Shown: piece by piece, positions 53,540 to 62,386 of the stretch
How positions within the stretch are numbered: position 1 is the first letter of the stretch
Layout: every line of letters begins with the position of its first letter
Assembly (NCBI RefSeq): GCF_003259845.1
Contig: NZ_QLMJ01000010.1
Span: 1-64,000, forward strand
From: Actinoplanes lutulentus
GTDB lineage: Bacteria > Actinomycetota > Actinomycetes > Mycobacteriales > Micromonosporaceae
Direction of reading: 5' to 3'
Length of the DNA stretch: 64,000 nucleotides
Notes under the pieces: generated by a model
Databases searched by the model: none
Told to the model about the DNA's origin: nothing
What the model saw: only the letters and a program-made list of their open reading frames with translations
Position numbers and translations under genes: made by a program

Positions 53540-56034
53540 TCATCGACGTCCCCGAGCTCAGCCTCGTCGCGCTCGTCGGCATCTCCGGTTCCGGAAAGTC
53601 GACGTTCGCACGCCACCACTTCGCGCCGACCCAGGTGCTCTCCTCGGATTACTTCCGAGGGCTGGTCGCCGACGACGAGAACGACCAGTCGGCCTCCGCC
53701 GACGCCTTCGACGTGCTGCACTACGTGGCCGGCAAGCGGCTGGCCGCCGGGCGGCTCACCGTCGTGGACGCCACCAACCTGCAGACCCACGCCCGCGCCG
53801 GCCTGGTGAAGGTGGCCCGGGAACACGACGTACTGCCGACAGCGATCGTCCTGGACGTGCCGGAGTCGATCGCGTGGGAGCGCACCGAGTCCCGCGAGGA
53901 CCGCACATTCGGCCGCCAGGTGATCACCCGGATGCATCGTGACCTGCGGCGTTCCCTCAAGCAGCTGAGCCGGGAGGGCTTCCGCAAAATCCACGTGCTG
54001 CGCGGGGTCGACGAGATCGCCGGCGCCGAGATCCGGTACGAGAAGCTCTTCAACGATCGGCGTGACGAGCACGGGCCGTTCGACATCGTCGGCGACGTGC
54101 ACGGCTGCCGTGCCGAGCTGGAGACGCTGCTCGGCACGCTGGGCTGGGAGCTGCTCCGCGACGCGCACGGCCGGCCGGTCGACGCCGTCCACCCGGAGCC
54201 GGGCCGCAAAGCCGTCTTCGTCGGTGACCTGGTCGACCGCGGCCCGGACTCGCCGGGCGTGCTGCGCCTGGTGATGGGCATGGTCGCGGCCGGGCACGCC
54301 ATCTGTGTGCCGGGCAACCACGAGCAGAAGCTGGCCCGCAAGCTCAACGGTCGCAAGGTGCAGCTCACCCACGGCCTGCCGGAGACGATGGAGCAGCTCG
54401 CCGCCGAACCGGACGAGTTCGTCACCGAGGTGCGGACGTTCATCGAAGGCCTGGTCAGCCACTACGTGCTCGACGACGGAAACCTGGTCGTCGCGCACGC
54501 CGGGCTGAAGGAGGCGTACCAGGGGCGGGCGTCCGGCCGGGTGCGCAGCTTCGCGCTCTACGGCGAGACCACCGGCGAGACCGACGAATTCGGCCTGCCG
54601 GTCCGTTACCCCTGGGCGAAGGACTACCGGGGCTCGGCCGCTGTCGTCTACGGCCACGTGCCCACCCCGGCCCCGGAGTGGATCAACAACACGATCTGCC
54701 TGGACACCGGCTGCGTCTTCGGCGGCTCGCTCACCGCACTGCGCTGGCCGTCGCGCGAGCTGGTCGCGGTACCGGCGGCGAAGGAGTACTACGCACCGGT
54801 GCGACCCCTGTTCGCTGTCGCGACCAAACCCGATGCGGGCTTGGACATCGCGGACGTGACAGGCCGTCGTCACATCGATTACGGGTACGGGCGGACGACT
54901 GTCCCGGCCGAGAACGCCGCTGCTGCTCTCGAGGTGATGGGCCGGTTCGCCGTCGACCCGGAAACGCTGGTCTGGCTTCCGCCGACGATGGCGCCCTGTT
55001 CCAGCTCGACAGTCGACGGTTTCCTCGAGCACCCGTCGTCCGCCTTCGCCGACCTGCGGGCCGCCGGAGTCGGCCGGGTGGTGTGCGAGGAGAAACACAT
55101 GGGCTCGCGGGCCGTGGTCCGGGTCTCCGCCTCCGGCACCGGTGATGCGATCTGGACGCGTACCGGCCGGCCGTTCTTCGGGCCGGAGATGGACGTGCCG
55201 CTGCTCGCCCGGGTCCGTGCGGCCGCCGCTCCGCTCTTCGCCGAGCTGGAGACCGACTGGCTGCTGCTCGACGCCGAACTCCTGCCCTGGTCGGCGAAGG
55301 CCGGCTCACTGATCCGGGACCAGTACGCCGGAGTCGGCGCGGCCGGCCGATCCGCCCTGCCTGTCGCGTTGGCCGTCCTCGAACAGGCAGCGGGTCGCGG
55401 GCTCGACGTGGCGGCGCTGCGGGACCGGCTCGAACTGAGGTCGGCGGAGATCGACGCCTACTCGACGGCGTACCGGTCATATGTGCAGCCGACCGACGGT
55501 CTGGACGGCATCACGCTGGCGCCTTTCGCTGTGCTGGCCGGCGCCGGTCACGCGTACACAAGCAAGGATCATGACTGGCACCTGGCGCAGGCGGACCGCC
55601 TGGTCGCGGCAGACCCGGGCCTCTTCACCACCACCCGGCGGATGATCGTGGATCTCGCCGATCCGGCGGCGGAAGCGGCAGCGACCGAGTGGTGGCTCAC
55701 GCTGACCGCCGGCGGTGGCGAAGGCATGGTGGTCAAGCCCTGGACGGGACTGACCGCAGCCGACGGCAACGGCCGGCTCGTGCAGCCCGGGGTGAAGTGC
55801 CGCGGCAGGGAGTACCTGCGGATCATTTACGGTCCCGAGTACACCCGGCCGGAGCAGCTGGAGCGGCTGCGCGGCCGGAATCTCGGCCGCAAACGGGCAC
55901 TCGCGCTGCGGGAGCACGGCCTCGGTCTGGCCGCTTTGGATCGGCTGGCCGAGGGCGCGCCGGCCTGGCGGGTGCACGAGTTGGTCTTCGCCATCCTGGC
56001 GGCCGAATCGGAGCCGGTCGACCCCCGGTTGTGA
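53536..56034 (+). CDS. pnkp: Polynucleotide kinase-phosphatase-ligase Pnkp
   Basis: Three-domain RNA repair enzyme, 832 residues. The N-terminal kinase has P-loop GISGSGKST (residues 15-23). The central calcineurin-like 2',3'-phosphatase has GDVHGC, GDLVDRGPDS and GNHE. The C-terminal ligase has adenylation motif EEKHMGSRAV (Lys nucleophile) and IVDL / GMVVKPW later motifs. In the known system Pnkp alone is adenylated but needs Hen1 for sealing. The ATG at 53536 has GGAGG 7 bases upstream; frames further upstream lie inside hen1. Confidence 0.95.
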   Translation: MIIDVPELSLVALVGISGSGKSTFARHHFAPTQVLSSDYFRGLVADDENDQSASADAFDVLHYVAGKRLAAGRLTVVDATNLQTHARAGLVKVAREHDVLPTAIVLDVPESIAWERTESREDRTFGRQVITRMHRDLRRSLKQLSREGFRKIHVLRGVDEIAGAEIRYEKLFNDRRDEHGPFDIVGDVHGCRAELETLLGTLGWELLRDAHGRPVDAVHPEPGRKAVFVGDLVDRGPDSPGVLRLVMGMVAAGHAICVPGNHEQKLARKLNGRKVQLTHGLPETMEQLAAEPDEFVTEVRTFIEGLVSHYVLDDGNLVVAHAGLKEAYQGRASGRVRSFALYGETTGETDEFGLPVRYPWAKDYRGSAAVVYGHVPTPAPEWINNTICLDTGCVFGGSLTALRWPSRELVAVPAAKEYYAPVRPLFAVATKPDAGLDIADVTGRRHIDYGYGRTTVPAENAAAALEVMGRFAVDPETLVWLPPTMAPCSSSTVDGFLEHPSSAFADLRAAGVGRVVCEEKHMGSRAVVRVSASGTGDAIWTRTGRPFFGPEMDVPLLARVRAAAAPLFAELETDWLLLDAELLPWSAKAGSLIRDQYAGVGAAGRSALPVALAVLEQAAGRGLDVAALRDRLELRSAEIDAYSTAYRSYVQPTDGLDGITLAPFAVLAGAGHAYTSKDHDWHLAQADRLVAADPGLFTTTRRMIVDLADPAAEAAATEWWLTLTAGGGEGMVVKPWTGLTAADGNGRLVQPGVKCRGREYLRIIYGPEYTRPEQLERLRGRNLGRKRALALREHGLGLAALDRLAEGAPAWRVHELVFAILAAESEPVDPRL

Positions 56035-56083
56035 CCACACAGTTACTTCTTGACGAGTAATCGGTATCCACAGGATTCATACA

Positions 56084-56110
56084 GGTACCGGCCTTGAACA
56101 GGCCGGTACC
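56084..56110. repeat. Perfect inverted repeat before the DedA gene
   Basis: GGTACCGGCC / GGCCGGTACC with a 7-base spacer (TTGAACA), 50 bases past the pnkp stop and 10 bases before the DedA GTG. It could be the pnkp terminator or an operator over the DedA promoter. Confidence 0.6.
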
Positions 56111-56120
56111 CTGGCTCCTC

Positions 56121-57230
56121 GTGGACATCCATGCGCTCACCGAGCAGCTCGCTCTGAACCCGATGGACCCGAAGGACCTGCTCTCGGCCTTCGGTGTGCC
56201 CGGCGTTCTGGCCATCCTCTTCGCGGAGACCGGCCTTCTCGTCGGATTCTTCTTCCCGGGTGACTCCCTGCTGTTCCTGGCGGGCGTCGCGGCTTCCTCG
56301 GTCGCCGACTCGATCTTCGGCCCGGGCAGCAAGCTGTCCATCACCGCCCTGCTGATCGGCGCCCCGGTCTTCGCCATCGTCGGCGCGCAGCTCGGGCACT
56401 GGCTCGGCGCGAAATACGGCCGCCGGATGTTCGACAAGCCCGAGTCGAAGCTCTTCAAGAAGGAGTACGTCGAGAAGGCGGAGTACTACTTCGAGAAGTT
56501 CGGCCCGGCCAAGGCCGTGGTGCTGGCCCGCTTCATCCCGATCGTGCGGACGTTCCTCAACCCGGTCGCCGGCACGCTCGGCATGCCGGCCCGCCAGTTC
56601 TTCATCTGGAACGTGGTCGGCGCGATCCTCTGGACCGACGGCATCATCCTGATCGGTTACCTGCTGGCGCAGCAGATCTACGACGCCATCGGCGACAAGA
56701 TCGACCACTACATCCTGCCGGTGGTCGTGCTGATCGTCCTGATCTCGGTGCTGCCGATCCTCATCGAGATCCTCCGCGAGCGCCGTGCCAAGAAGAAGGG
56801 CACGCCTCCCGGACCGGCTGAGGCTCTCGGTGTGGTCGCCGCGGCCAGCGTCGCCGGCATCGCGGACGCCGCACACGACGAGATCCACCCGCACCACCAC
56901 CAGCAGCAGACCCCGCAGCCGCCCTACGGCGGCCAGAACTACGGTCAACCCCAACAGCAGGGGTACGCGCAACCGCAGGGCGGCAACGTCTACGGCCAGC
57001 CCCAGACGTACGGGCAGCCGGCCCAGCCCCGTTACGACGAGCCTGCTCAGCCTCGTTATGACGAGCCGGCTCAGCAGCGTTACGACGAGCCGACCGGGCA
57101 GTACTTCGGTCAGCCGTACCCGCCGCAGCAGCCCGCGCAGGAGCAGCCGCAGCCGCCGCAGCAGAACCGGCCGCCGCAGACGTACGGCCAGCCGCAGCAG
57201 TACGACAACGACCAGAACTGGCCGCGCTGA
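56121..57230 (+). CDS. DedA/SNARE-associated family membrane protein with Gln/Tyr-rich tail
   Basis: 369 residues. Residues 20-225 form the DedA fold: LAILFAETGLLVGFFFPGDSLLFLAG, GAQLGHWLGAKYGRRMF, ARFIPIVRTFLNPVAGTLGM and a final helix. Family members are phospholipid flippases/scramblases (undecaprenyl-phosphate or PE). The tail of about 130 residues is hydrophilic, rich in Gln, Pro and Tyr, and includes three RYDEP units. Similar RYDE units occur in the surface protein at 31566. GTG at 56121, without a Shine-Dalgarno. Confidence 0.88.
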   Translation: MDIHALTEQLALNPMDPKDLLSAFGVPGVLAILFAETGLLVGFFFPGDSLLFLAGVAASSVADSIFGPGSKLSITALLIGAPVFAIVGAQLGHWLGAKYGRRMFDKPESKLFKKEYVEKAEYYFEKFGPAKAVVLARFIPIVRTFLNPVAGTLGMPARQFFIWNVVGAILWTDGIILIGYLLAQQIYDAIGDKIDHYILPVVVLIVLISVLPILIEILRERRAKKKGTPPGPAEALGVVAAASVAGIADAAHDEIHPHHHQQQTPQPPYGGQNYGQPQQQGYAQPQGGNVYGQPQTYGQPAQPRYDEPAQPRYDEPAQQRYDEPTGQYFGQPYPPQQPAQEQPQPPQQNRPPQTYGQPQQYDNDQNWPR

Positions 57231-57253
57231 CCCGAGCGGTCACGCACACGAAA

Positions 57254-57289
57254 AACGGCCCGGCTCCCCGCGAAGGGGGCCGGGCCGTT
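57254..57289 (+). terminator. Terminator of the DedA gene
   Basis: Hairpin with arms AACGGCCCGGC and GCCGGGCCGTT plus an inner CCCC/GGGG extension, 24 bases past the stop. It may also serve the convergent aldolase gene. Confidence 0.75.
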
Positions 57290-57317
57290 CCACGTTTCTC
57301 AGACCTTGACGGGTTTC

Positions 57318-57992
57318 TCAGACCGTGACGGCGGTGGAGCCGTGCAGCCGATCCAGGAACTCTTCCGGACAGTCCCGGAGGTTCTCCAGCCGACCCGCGG
57401 CCAGCGCCCGGTAGGTCAGTGAGGCCGCTTCCTCAAGGTTGCGGGCCCGTTTGTGCGCCAGCTCCACGGAGTCTCCGACCACGACACAGCCGTGCTGACT
57501 GAGCACCAGACAATCGGTGCCGTCAGCGGCCATCGCCGCGGTCAGGGATGCCAGCTCCGTGGTGCCCGGCATCCGGAACGGCACGGTGGCGACCCGGCGC
57601 AGATAGAACGCGTGGTCGGTCGTGCTTATCCGGATGTGCTCGCCGAGAGCGTCCAGCAGCAGAGCCGTCTGCGGGTGCAGATGGACCACGGCGTTGACGT
57701 CCGGGCGAGCACGGTAGAGCGCAAGGTGCAGAGCAAGTTCACTTGTCGGTTCGATCTGCGGCGGCGGAATCGTGCCGATCATCGTCGGCGCGCCGTCGGA
57801 GATCTGAACCGACGTAAAGGTGTTACGGCTAAGTCTGTCGAGCCAGGAGCCACTCGCGGTGACCCAGATGGCATCCTCGTCGGGGATCCGGGCGGACAGG
57901 TTTCCGCCCGAACCACACACGAGGCCCGCTTGCACCACGTCGTAACCCACGTGCGCGAGCTGGTCACGCAGGTCTCCGGGGACGTAGTTCAC
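57318..57992 (-). CDS. Class II aldolase/adducin family protein
   Basis: 224 residues. A metal-dependent aldolase of the fuculose/ribulose-phosphate type: GLVCGSGGNLSARIP, EPTSELALHLALYR (catalytic Glu), NAVVHLHPQTALL (Zn ligands HxH) and LSQHGCVVVGDS (third His). The substrate is unknown. The GTG at 57992 has GAGGAA directly upstream. Confidence 0.9.
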   Translation of the reverse strand: MNYVPGDLRDQLAHVGYDVVQAGLVCGSGGNLSARIPDEDAIWVTASGSWLDRLSRNTFTSVQISDGAPTMIGTIPPPQIEPTSELALHLALYRARPDVNAVVHLHPQTALLLDALGEHIRISTTDHAFYLRRVATVPFRMPGTTELASLTAAMAADGTDCLVLSQHGCVVVGDSVELAHKRARNLEEAASLTYRALAAGRLENLRDCPEEFLDRLHGSTAVTV

Positions 57993-58089
57993 CCGTTCCT
58001 CCTCAGGTTCGCCCAAGTGGACTTGGATGAAGTCCTCGGCCTGGCGTCACGCCCCCATGTTTCGGTGACGCCAGGCATTTCCCAACGAA

Positions 58090-58467
58090 TCAGCGGGCCT
58101 TCTTCGTGGCCCGCTTCCGCGGCGGGGTGAGCAGGTCCGCAATGGTCGCGATTGCGGACGGCACCAGGCGGTAGTACGCCCAGACACCGCGCTTCTCGCG
58201 CTCCAGCAGACCAGCCTCCGTCAGAATCCGCAGGTGGTGACTCACGGTCGGCTGCGAGAGGCCCAGAGGGGCCGTAAGGTCGCAGACGCACGCTTCGCCA
58301 TCCGTCGCGGACTGGATGAGGCTCAGCAGCCGCAGCCGGGCCGGGTCGGCGAGCGCCTTCAGCACTCCCGCCAGACGCTCGGCGTCAGCGCGTTCAATCG
58401 GCTCGCCAGCAAGCGGCGAGATCTGAGGCATAGTCATTTCCGCCAACGCAGTTCCCACGATCTCCAT
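58090..58467 (-). CDS. ArsR-family metalloregulator
   Basis: A 125-residue winged-helix repressor: LKALADPARLRLLSLI, GEACVCDLTAPLGLSQPTVSHHLRILTEAGLLEREKRGVWAYYRL. The CVC pair in the recognition region is the alpha3 metal site typical of As(III)/Sb(III) or Cd/Pb sensors. No arsenic or metal transport gene is adjacent, so its target lies elsewhere or is the aldolase gene downstream. The start is uncertain: ATG at 58467 or internal starts such as the MTMPQ Met. Confidence 0.88.
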   Translation of the reverse strand: MEIVGTALAEMTMPQISPLAGEPIERADAERLAGVLKALADPARLRLLSLIQSATDGEACVCDLTAPLGLSQPTVSHHLRILTEAGLLEREKRGVWAYYRLVPSAIATIADLLTPPRKRATKKAR

Positions 58468-58490
58468 CCTTCCACCAACTGCATCGATTC

Positions 58491-58508
58491 TCCTGCATGT
58501 GAGCAGGA
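58491..58508. promoter_or_regulatory. Candidate ArsR operator
   Basis: Short dyad TCCTGC-atgtga-GCAGGA, 24-41 bases upstream of the arsR start. Autoregulation through such a site is usual for the family; here it is an inference. Confidence 0.35.
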
Positions 58509-58524
58509 ACGAACCGGCTAACTT

Positions 58525-58929
58525 TCAGGCCGTAAGGCCGACATCGATCGCCGGGACGGCCGACCGGTCACATTGGCCGGCAACGCGCACCGTCCACTGG
58601 TTCCGATCGCCCTTAACCGCGACGACGACTTCGGTCTCTGCCTCCTGCAACGCCTCAGCCGCCATCTGGTCGCTACCCATCCGTGTCGAGCTCTCGATCC
58701 CCGTCTCCGGAGTGAGGCGGGCCACATTGCCAATTCGTCGATTGTTTCGAGTCACCGATCTCGGACGATGACCCGGAACAGAACGCATCGAGACCATCAC
58801 GCGGCACTGCGCGATCATTTGGCCGCCACTCTCCGAACCCAACAGCTCACGACCCGATGAAAGCACGGCGCCACGCTGCGCGACGGCTAATTCAGTGATG
58901 AATTTACCCAGGTCGTGCCGTGCTTCCAT
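58525..58929 (-). CDS. Possible hypothetical protein, 134 residues
   Basis: Not recognised. It begins MEARHDLGKFITELAVAQRGAVLSS and ends EVVVAVKGDRNQWTVRVAGQCDRSAVPAIDVGLTA. No signal peptide or membrane segment. Weak evidence: the frame is open in a region otherwise without genes, and sequence character is only moderately protein-like. A competing frame on the plus strand is less plausible. Confidence 0.4.
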   Translation of the reverse strand: MEARHDLGKFITELAVAQRGAVLSSGRELLGSESGGQMIAQCRVMVSMRSVPGHRPRSVTRNNRRIGNVARLTPETGIESSTRMGSDQMAAEALQEAETEVVVAVKGDRNQWTVRVAGQCDRSAVPAIDVGLTA

Positions 58930-59321
58930 GACATCGAGCGTACTGGCTGGATGGAAACCGGAATCTTTCGCCCCGCCGGGGCGGAACGGAACTATTGACC
59001 CAGGGCTAAACCACCTTCTGTAAAGAAGGTTTACCGATCCCTCATCGGCCCTCAGCCTTTCCCCAGACCATAGATGCAGCTCAAAGCAGGTAACGTCGCC
59101 ACGGTACCCCCGCGCACCTCAGGATCACCTGGTGGATGCGCTGTGAGACTGCTGTGAGGGCCTGAAACACGATTGTCCGTCCAGGCGAAAACACCCACCG
59201 GTCGGCCGATCTCCATCTATCCGGACAGCCGATCGGGTGAAGCCCGCAGAAACGCACCGTACCCGTTCGAGTGACCCACAGTCGTCGATACGGGACCGGT
59301 TTGTGTTTGTTACCGGTGAGT
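58930..59321. other. Gene-free stretch
   Basis: I see no convincing gene. Base composition is less GC-rich than the flanks. A short dyad ACCTTCTGTAAAGAAGGT lies near 59009-59026. Confidence 0.5.
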
Positions 59322-60389
59322 TCAGTCGGAAGGTCGCGACCAGTACTCGTCTTCGGGCCGAGGAGTCGGCTTCTGTACCGGAGGGTGAACGAAGTTCTGA
59401 TCTGCTTCGGACGAACTTTGATCCGATTGCGGGTATTGATCCGTCGATTGTGGTGCGGCCCACGGAGAAGCTGTGACGGCAGGATCACTCGATGGGTATA
59501 CGGGCGGGTTCCCGTACCCGAATCCACCCGGCGGCGTCCCGCCGCCAGGATTCACTCCTGCGGTGCCGGGCGCCGCAGTCGGGTTTCCGCCAGACGGACC
59601 CGGACCCCAGTAAGGATTCGCCGGCGCCGGAGCGCCCCAGCCCGCACCACCGGCCTGAGTGCCCGCCGGAGCACCCCAGCCCTGATTCCCGGCCGCCGGA
59701 ACACCCCAGGCCGGGTTTCCCGCCGCCGGGCCGCCCCACGCCGGGTTCCCCACCGGGCCGCTTCCCGCACCCGCGGCGGCGCTTGCGCCGCCGAAGAACG
59801 CGCGAGGCGCGAGCAGGAGCAGAAAGGCCACCAGGAGGTACGCGATGACCTGAGCGACCGCCACAGCGGCGTTCAGACCGATCCAGCCGCCCGGGTAGGC
59901 GTCGTTGAGTGCCGCGCCGAGTGAACCCGACACCGCGTCACCCGACTGCTGCCCGCCGATCGCCGCGACCGACCCGCAGCCACCGATCACACCGAGCACG
60001 CAGACGCCCAGCGTGATCCCGCGGGCCAGCCGGCTGCCGCGGCGCAGGCCGACACCGAGCACCGTGAAGAGCGCGACGATCAGCAGCGCCACCACGGCGC
60101 CGATGGCCGAGCCGAGCCAGATGACGGCGACGTAGTTGTCGGCCACCTCGGAACCGGAGGTCGCGTCCTGGAATCGGCCGACCGTGCCCGGAGTCACCGC
60201 CACCATGCCGGCCGCATAGACAAAACCGGCCACGGCCATGGTCCAGAGCAGAGCGACAGCCGTCGTCACAGCGGCCGGCCGGACACTCGCTCGCGGCGAA
60301 TCCTGCGGCGGCGGGCCCGGAGACCACGAGCCCGGTGACGGCGCACCCGACGACGGCTCGGCAACGGGCGGCTGGGCGGCATATGACAT
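59322..60389 (-). CDS. Membrane protein with Gly/Pro/Trp-rich repetitive tail
   Basis: 355 residues. A Pro/Ser-rich N-terminus and four hydrophobic helices (about residues 45-205) are followed by a hydrophilic C-terminus with degenerate repeats of (G/A)NPAWGxPAA. The ATG at 60389 gives MSYAAQPPVAEP. No family recognised. The following gene on this strand (60546) has the same architecture, so they may be related in function. Confidence 0.75.
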   Translation of the reverse strand: MSYAAQPPVAEPSSGAPSPGSWSPGPPPQDSPRASVRPAAVTTAVALLWTMAVAGFVYAAGMVAVTPGTVGRFQDATSGSEVADNYVAVIWLGSAIGAVVALLIVALFTVLGVGLRRGSRLARGITLGVCVLGVIGGCGSVAAIGGQQSGDAVSGSLGAALNDAYPGGWIGLNAAVAVAQVIAYLLVAFLLLLAPRAFFGGASAAAGAGSGPVGNPAWGGPAAGNPAWGVPAAGNQGWGAPAGTQAGGAGWGAPAPANPYWGPGPSGGNPTAAPGTAGVNPGGGTPPGGFGYGNPPVYPSSDPAVTASPWAAPQSTDQYPQSDQSSSEADQNFVHPPVQKPTPRPEDEYWSRPSD

Positions 60390-60545
60390 CGATGGGCTCC
60401 CGCAGTGGTTCGGCTGGCCAAAACCTACCGCCTGCGGCATCGGAAAGTGGCCGGACCGGCCCGCCAGCAAAGGCGGACCGGTCCGGGTCGAGCGTCAGTC
60501 CGGGTCGAGCGTCAGGCCGGGTCGGCCCTCAGGCCGGCTCAGGCC

Positions 60546-61823
60546 TCAGGCCGGGTCGGCGGGCCGCGGCGGCTGCGGCGGCTGGTCGCCACCGGGCCGA
60601 TCAGCCGGGTCGGCAGGCGCCGAGGCCGGGTCAGCAGGCCCAGAGGTCGGGTCGGCAGGTCCAGAGGTCGGATCGGCCGCCGGCGGCTGATCACCGAACG
60701 GGAACTCGGGCGGCGACGCCCACGGGTCGCTCGGCGGCAGACTCGCGGGCGGAGCACCGGGACCGGGCTGCGGCGGAGATCCAGGCGCGCCGGTTCCGGC
60801 CTGTCCGGGGTACGGAGGAAGCCCGGGCGCAGGCTGACCAGGATGCCCGTACTGCTCCGGCGCCCCGAAGTGGCTCTGCTCGCCGACATAGGGCGGCAGA
60901 CCCGGCGAGGGCTGCCCTGGAGCCGGATATCCCGTCTCAGGCTGCCCCGCCGGAGGCCCGGACGAAGGCGGACCATAGCTAGGCGGCCCGTATCCCGGCG
61001 GGCCATAGGACGGCGGCCCATAACCGGGTGCACCCGGAGGCGGCCCATAACCAGGCGCACCGGGCGGCGGCCCATAAGCCGGTCCCGGATAAGGCTGACC
61101 GTAAGCCGGCTGCCCACCCGGAGGCGGATAGCTCCCCGGAGGCGGATAGCTCCCCGGAGGCGGATAGCTCCCCGGAGGCGGATAGCCACCGGGCGCCGGA
61201 TAACCCGGATACCCGCCACCGGGCATCGGATACCCCGGGTACCCCGCCACCGCCTTGCGGAAGTACGCGTTCGACGCCGGCACCGCCAGCAGGATGATCA
61301 CGGCGATCAGCGACAGGACCGTGAGCAGGGTCAAAACCCAGAGGACGGGCTCGTACCAACCCGGCAGGGAGACCGAGAGCTGCGCGTCGACCTGGCTGTC
61401 GCTGAGCCCACCGCTGCCTTCGCCCGTGGAGACGGCGTTGCCGGTCACGTCGGTCAGGCCGAGCGCGTTGCAGCAGAGGCCGAGGCCGGCGAAGACCCAG
61501 GTGGTGATCCGGGAGCCGTTCGACCCTCGGCTGTTGAAGATCGACAGCACGGCCAGACCGACCGCGATCACCCCGTACGCCAGCGCGATGATCACGATGA
61601 CGACGGTCGCGATGCTTTCGGCCTCGCTCGCCAGCTCGGTTCCCGCGGCGGTCTGCCGCGCGGCGTCCCGGACGCCGCTGACGGTCAGCAGTGACACGAA
61701 CGCGGTCAGCAGCTGAAGGAACGCCACTCCGTAGAGCAGGTAGGACGACATGGTGACGACACCGGGGCGCGGCGGACGGGCGGCCGGCGCCGGATTTGGG
61801 GTGGGATATATGGGAACGGTCAC
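60546..61823 (-). CDS. Membrane protein with long Pro/Gly/Tyr-rich tail
   Basis: 425 residues. Four hydrophobic helices (about residues 25-200: SSYLLYGVAFLQLLTAFVSLL, ATVVIVIIALAYGVIAVGLAVL, and two more) are followed by a 220-residue proline-rich tail. The tail contains YPPPGS units, then YGPPxGAPG and ADPxSGP units. The GTG at 61823 has GAGGAGGG upstream. Tail repeats are exact at DNA level and may change in number. Function unknown. Confidence 0.77.
   Translation of the reverse strand: MTVPIYPTPNPAPAARPPRPGVVTMSSYLLYGVAFLQLLTAFVSLLTVSGVRDAARQTAAGTELASEAESIATVVIVIIALAYGVIAVGLAVLSIFNSRGSNGSRITTWVFAGLGLCCNALGLTDVTGNAVSTGEGSGGLSDSQVDAQLSVSLPGWYEPVLWVLTLLTVLSLIAVIILLAVPASNAYFRKAVAGYPGYPMPGGGYPGYPAPGGYPPPGSYPPPGSYPPPGSYPPPGGQPAYGQPYPGPAYGPPPGAPGYGPPPGAPGYGPPSYGPPGYGPPSYGPPSSGPPAGQPETGYPAPGQPSPGLPPYVGEQSHFGAPEQYGHPGQPAPGLPPYPGQAGTGAPGSPPQPGPGAPPASLPPSDPWASPPEFPFGDQPPAADPTSGPADPTSGPADPASAPADPADRPGGDQPPQPPRPADPA
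61117..61203. repeat. 18-base tandem repeat inside the tail-encoding region
   Basis: The unit CCCGGAGGCGGATAGCTC occurs four times exactly plus most of a fifth, encoding YPPPGS on the minus strand. Confidence 0.85.
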
Positions 61824-62173
61824 ACTGCCCTCCTCTAGATCCATTTACGGTATCGGTCGCAGGCCATATACCGCGACCACACCTCACGGTCCGCAACCGT
61901 GTGGAAGCATCGGGCAACGATGGTCCTAGAACCCGCGAACGGTCGCTCTTTCGGGGGGCGGCACTGTTCGACACACCCGCCTAGACTTCGATGCCGTGGC
62001 GTCCAGCTGGCAGCAAAGACCTCCAGCGGACCGCCCTGCCTCCGGCACGAGTCGCCCGCCCCGCGCATCTATCTCCGGGGCCGAGGCAGACCGGCTGGCG
62101 GCGCCCTTCCCATTAGGCCGGCCGCGTGACCACACCGCGGCTGCCCCAGAGCTGACAAGGACCGGTGAGTCCC
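61824..62173. other. Gene-free stretch between divergent genes
   Basis: About 350 bases. No convincing coding frame, tRNA or clear promoter was found. It presumably holds the promoters of the divergent genes on either side. Confidence 0.5.
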
Positions 62174-62350
62174 ATGCCACACGCCGACACTCTGACCGTC
62201 GTTCACCATGACGACACTCGAACAAGGTTCAAAGATGTGCGATACCAGTTGCACCGCGACGGCATCCGCATCTGGTCCGCTGATGGCGATCATGACATCA
62301 CGGACATCCTGATGACTCACGCCTACCGGCAACGGGAGGTGGAGAACTAG
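62174..62350 (+). CDS. Small hypothetical protein, 58 residues
   Basis: Not recognised. A soluble charged peptide (MPHADTLTVVHHDDTRTRFK, then RDGIRIWSADGDHDITDIL) with beta-strand-like pattern. GGTGAG upstream of the ATG at 62174 may serve as ribosome-binding site; a GTG at 62165 is an alternative. It is followed directly by a strong intrinsic terminator, which supports its being a transcribed gene. Confidence 0.6.
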   Translation: MPHADTLTVVHHDDTRTRFKDVRYQLHRDGIRIWSADGDHDITDILMTHAYRQREVEN

Positions 62351-62353
62351 GAG

Positions 62354-62386
62354 AAAGGGCCCCGGGAAACCCCGGGGCCCTTTTTT
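62354..62386 (+). terminator. Intrinsic terminator
   Basis: Stem GGGCCCCGGG / CCCGGGGCCC, with AAA before and TTTTTT after, 4 bases past the small gene's stop. It may also stop clpB transcription from the other side. Confidence 0.9.

Noticed and set aside
59081..59527. A 148-residue minus-strand frame and a 217-residue plus-strand frame in the gap near 59300.
   Set aside because: Arg/Ser/Pro-rich, no family character, and they overlap the end of the membrane protein gene in the wrong frame.
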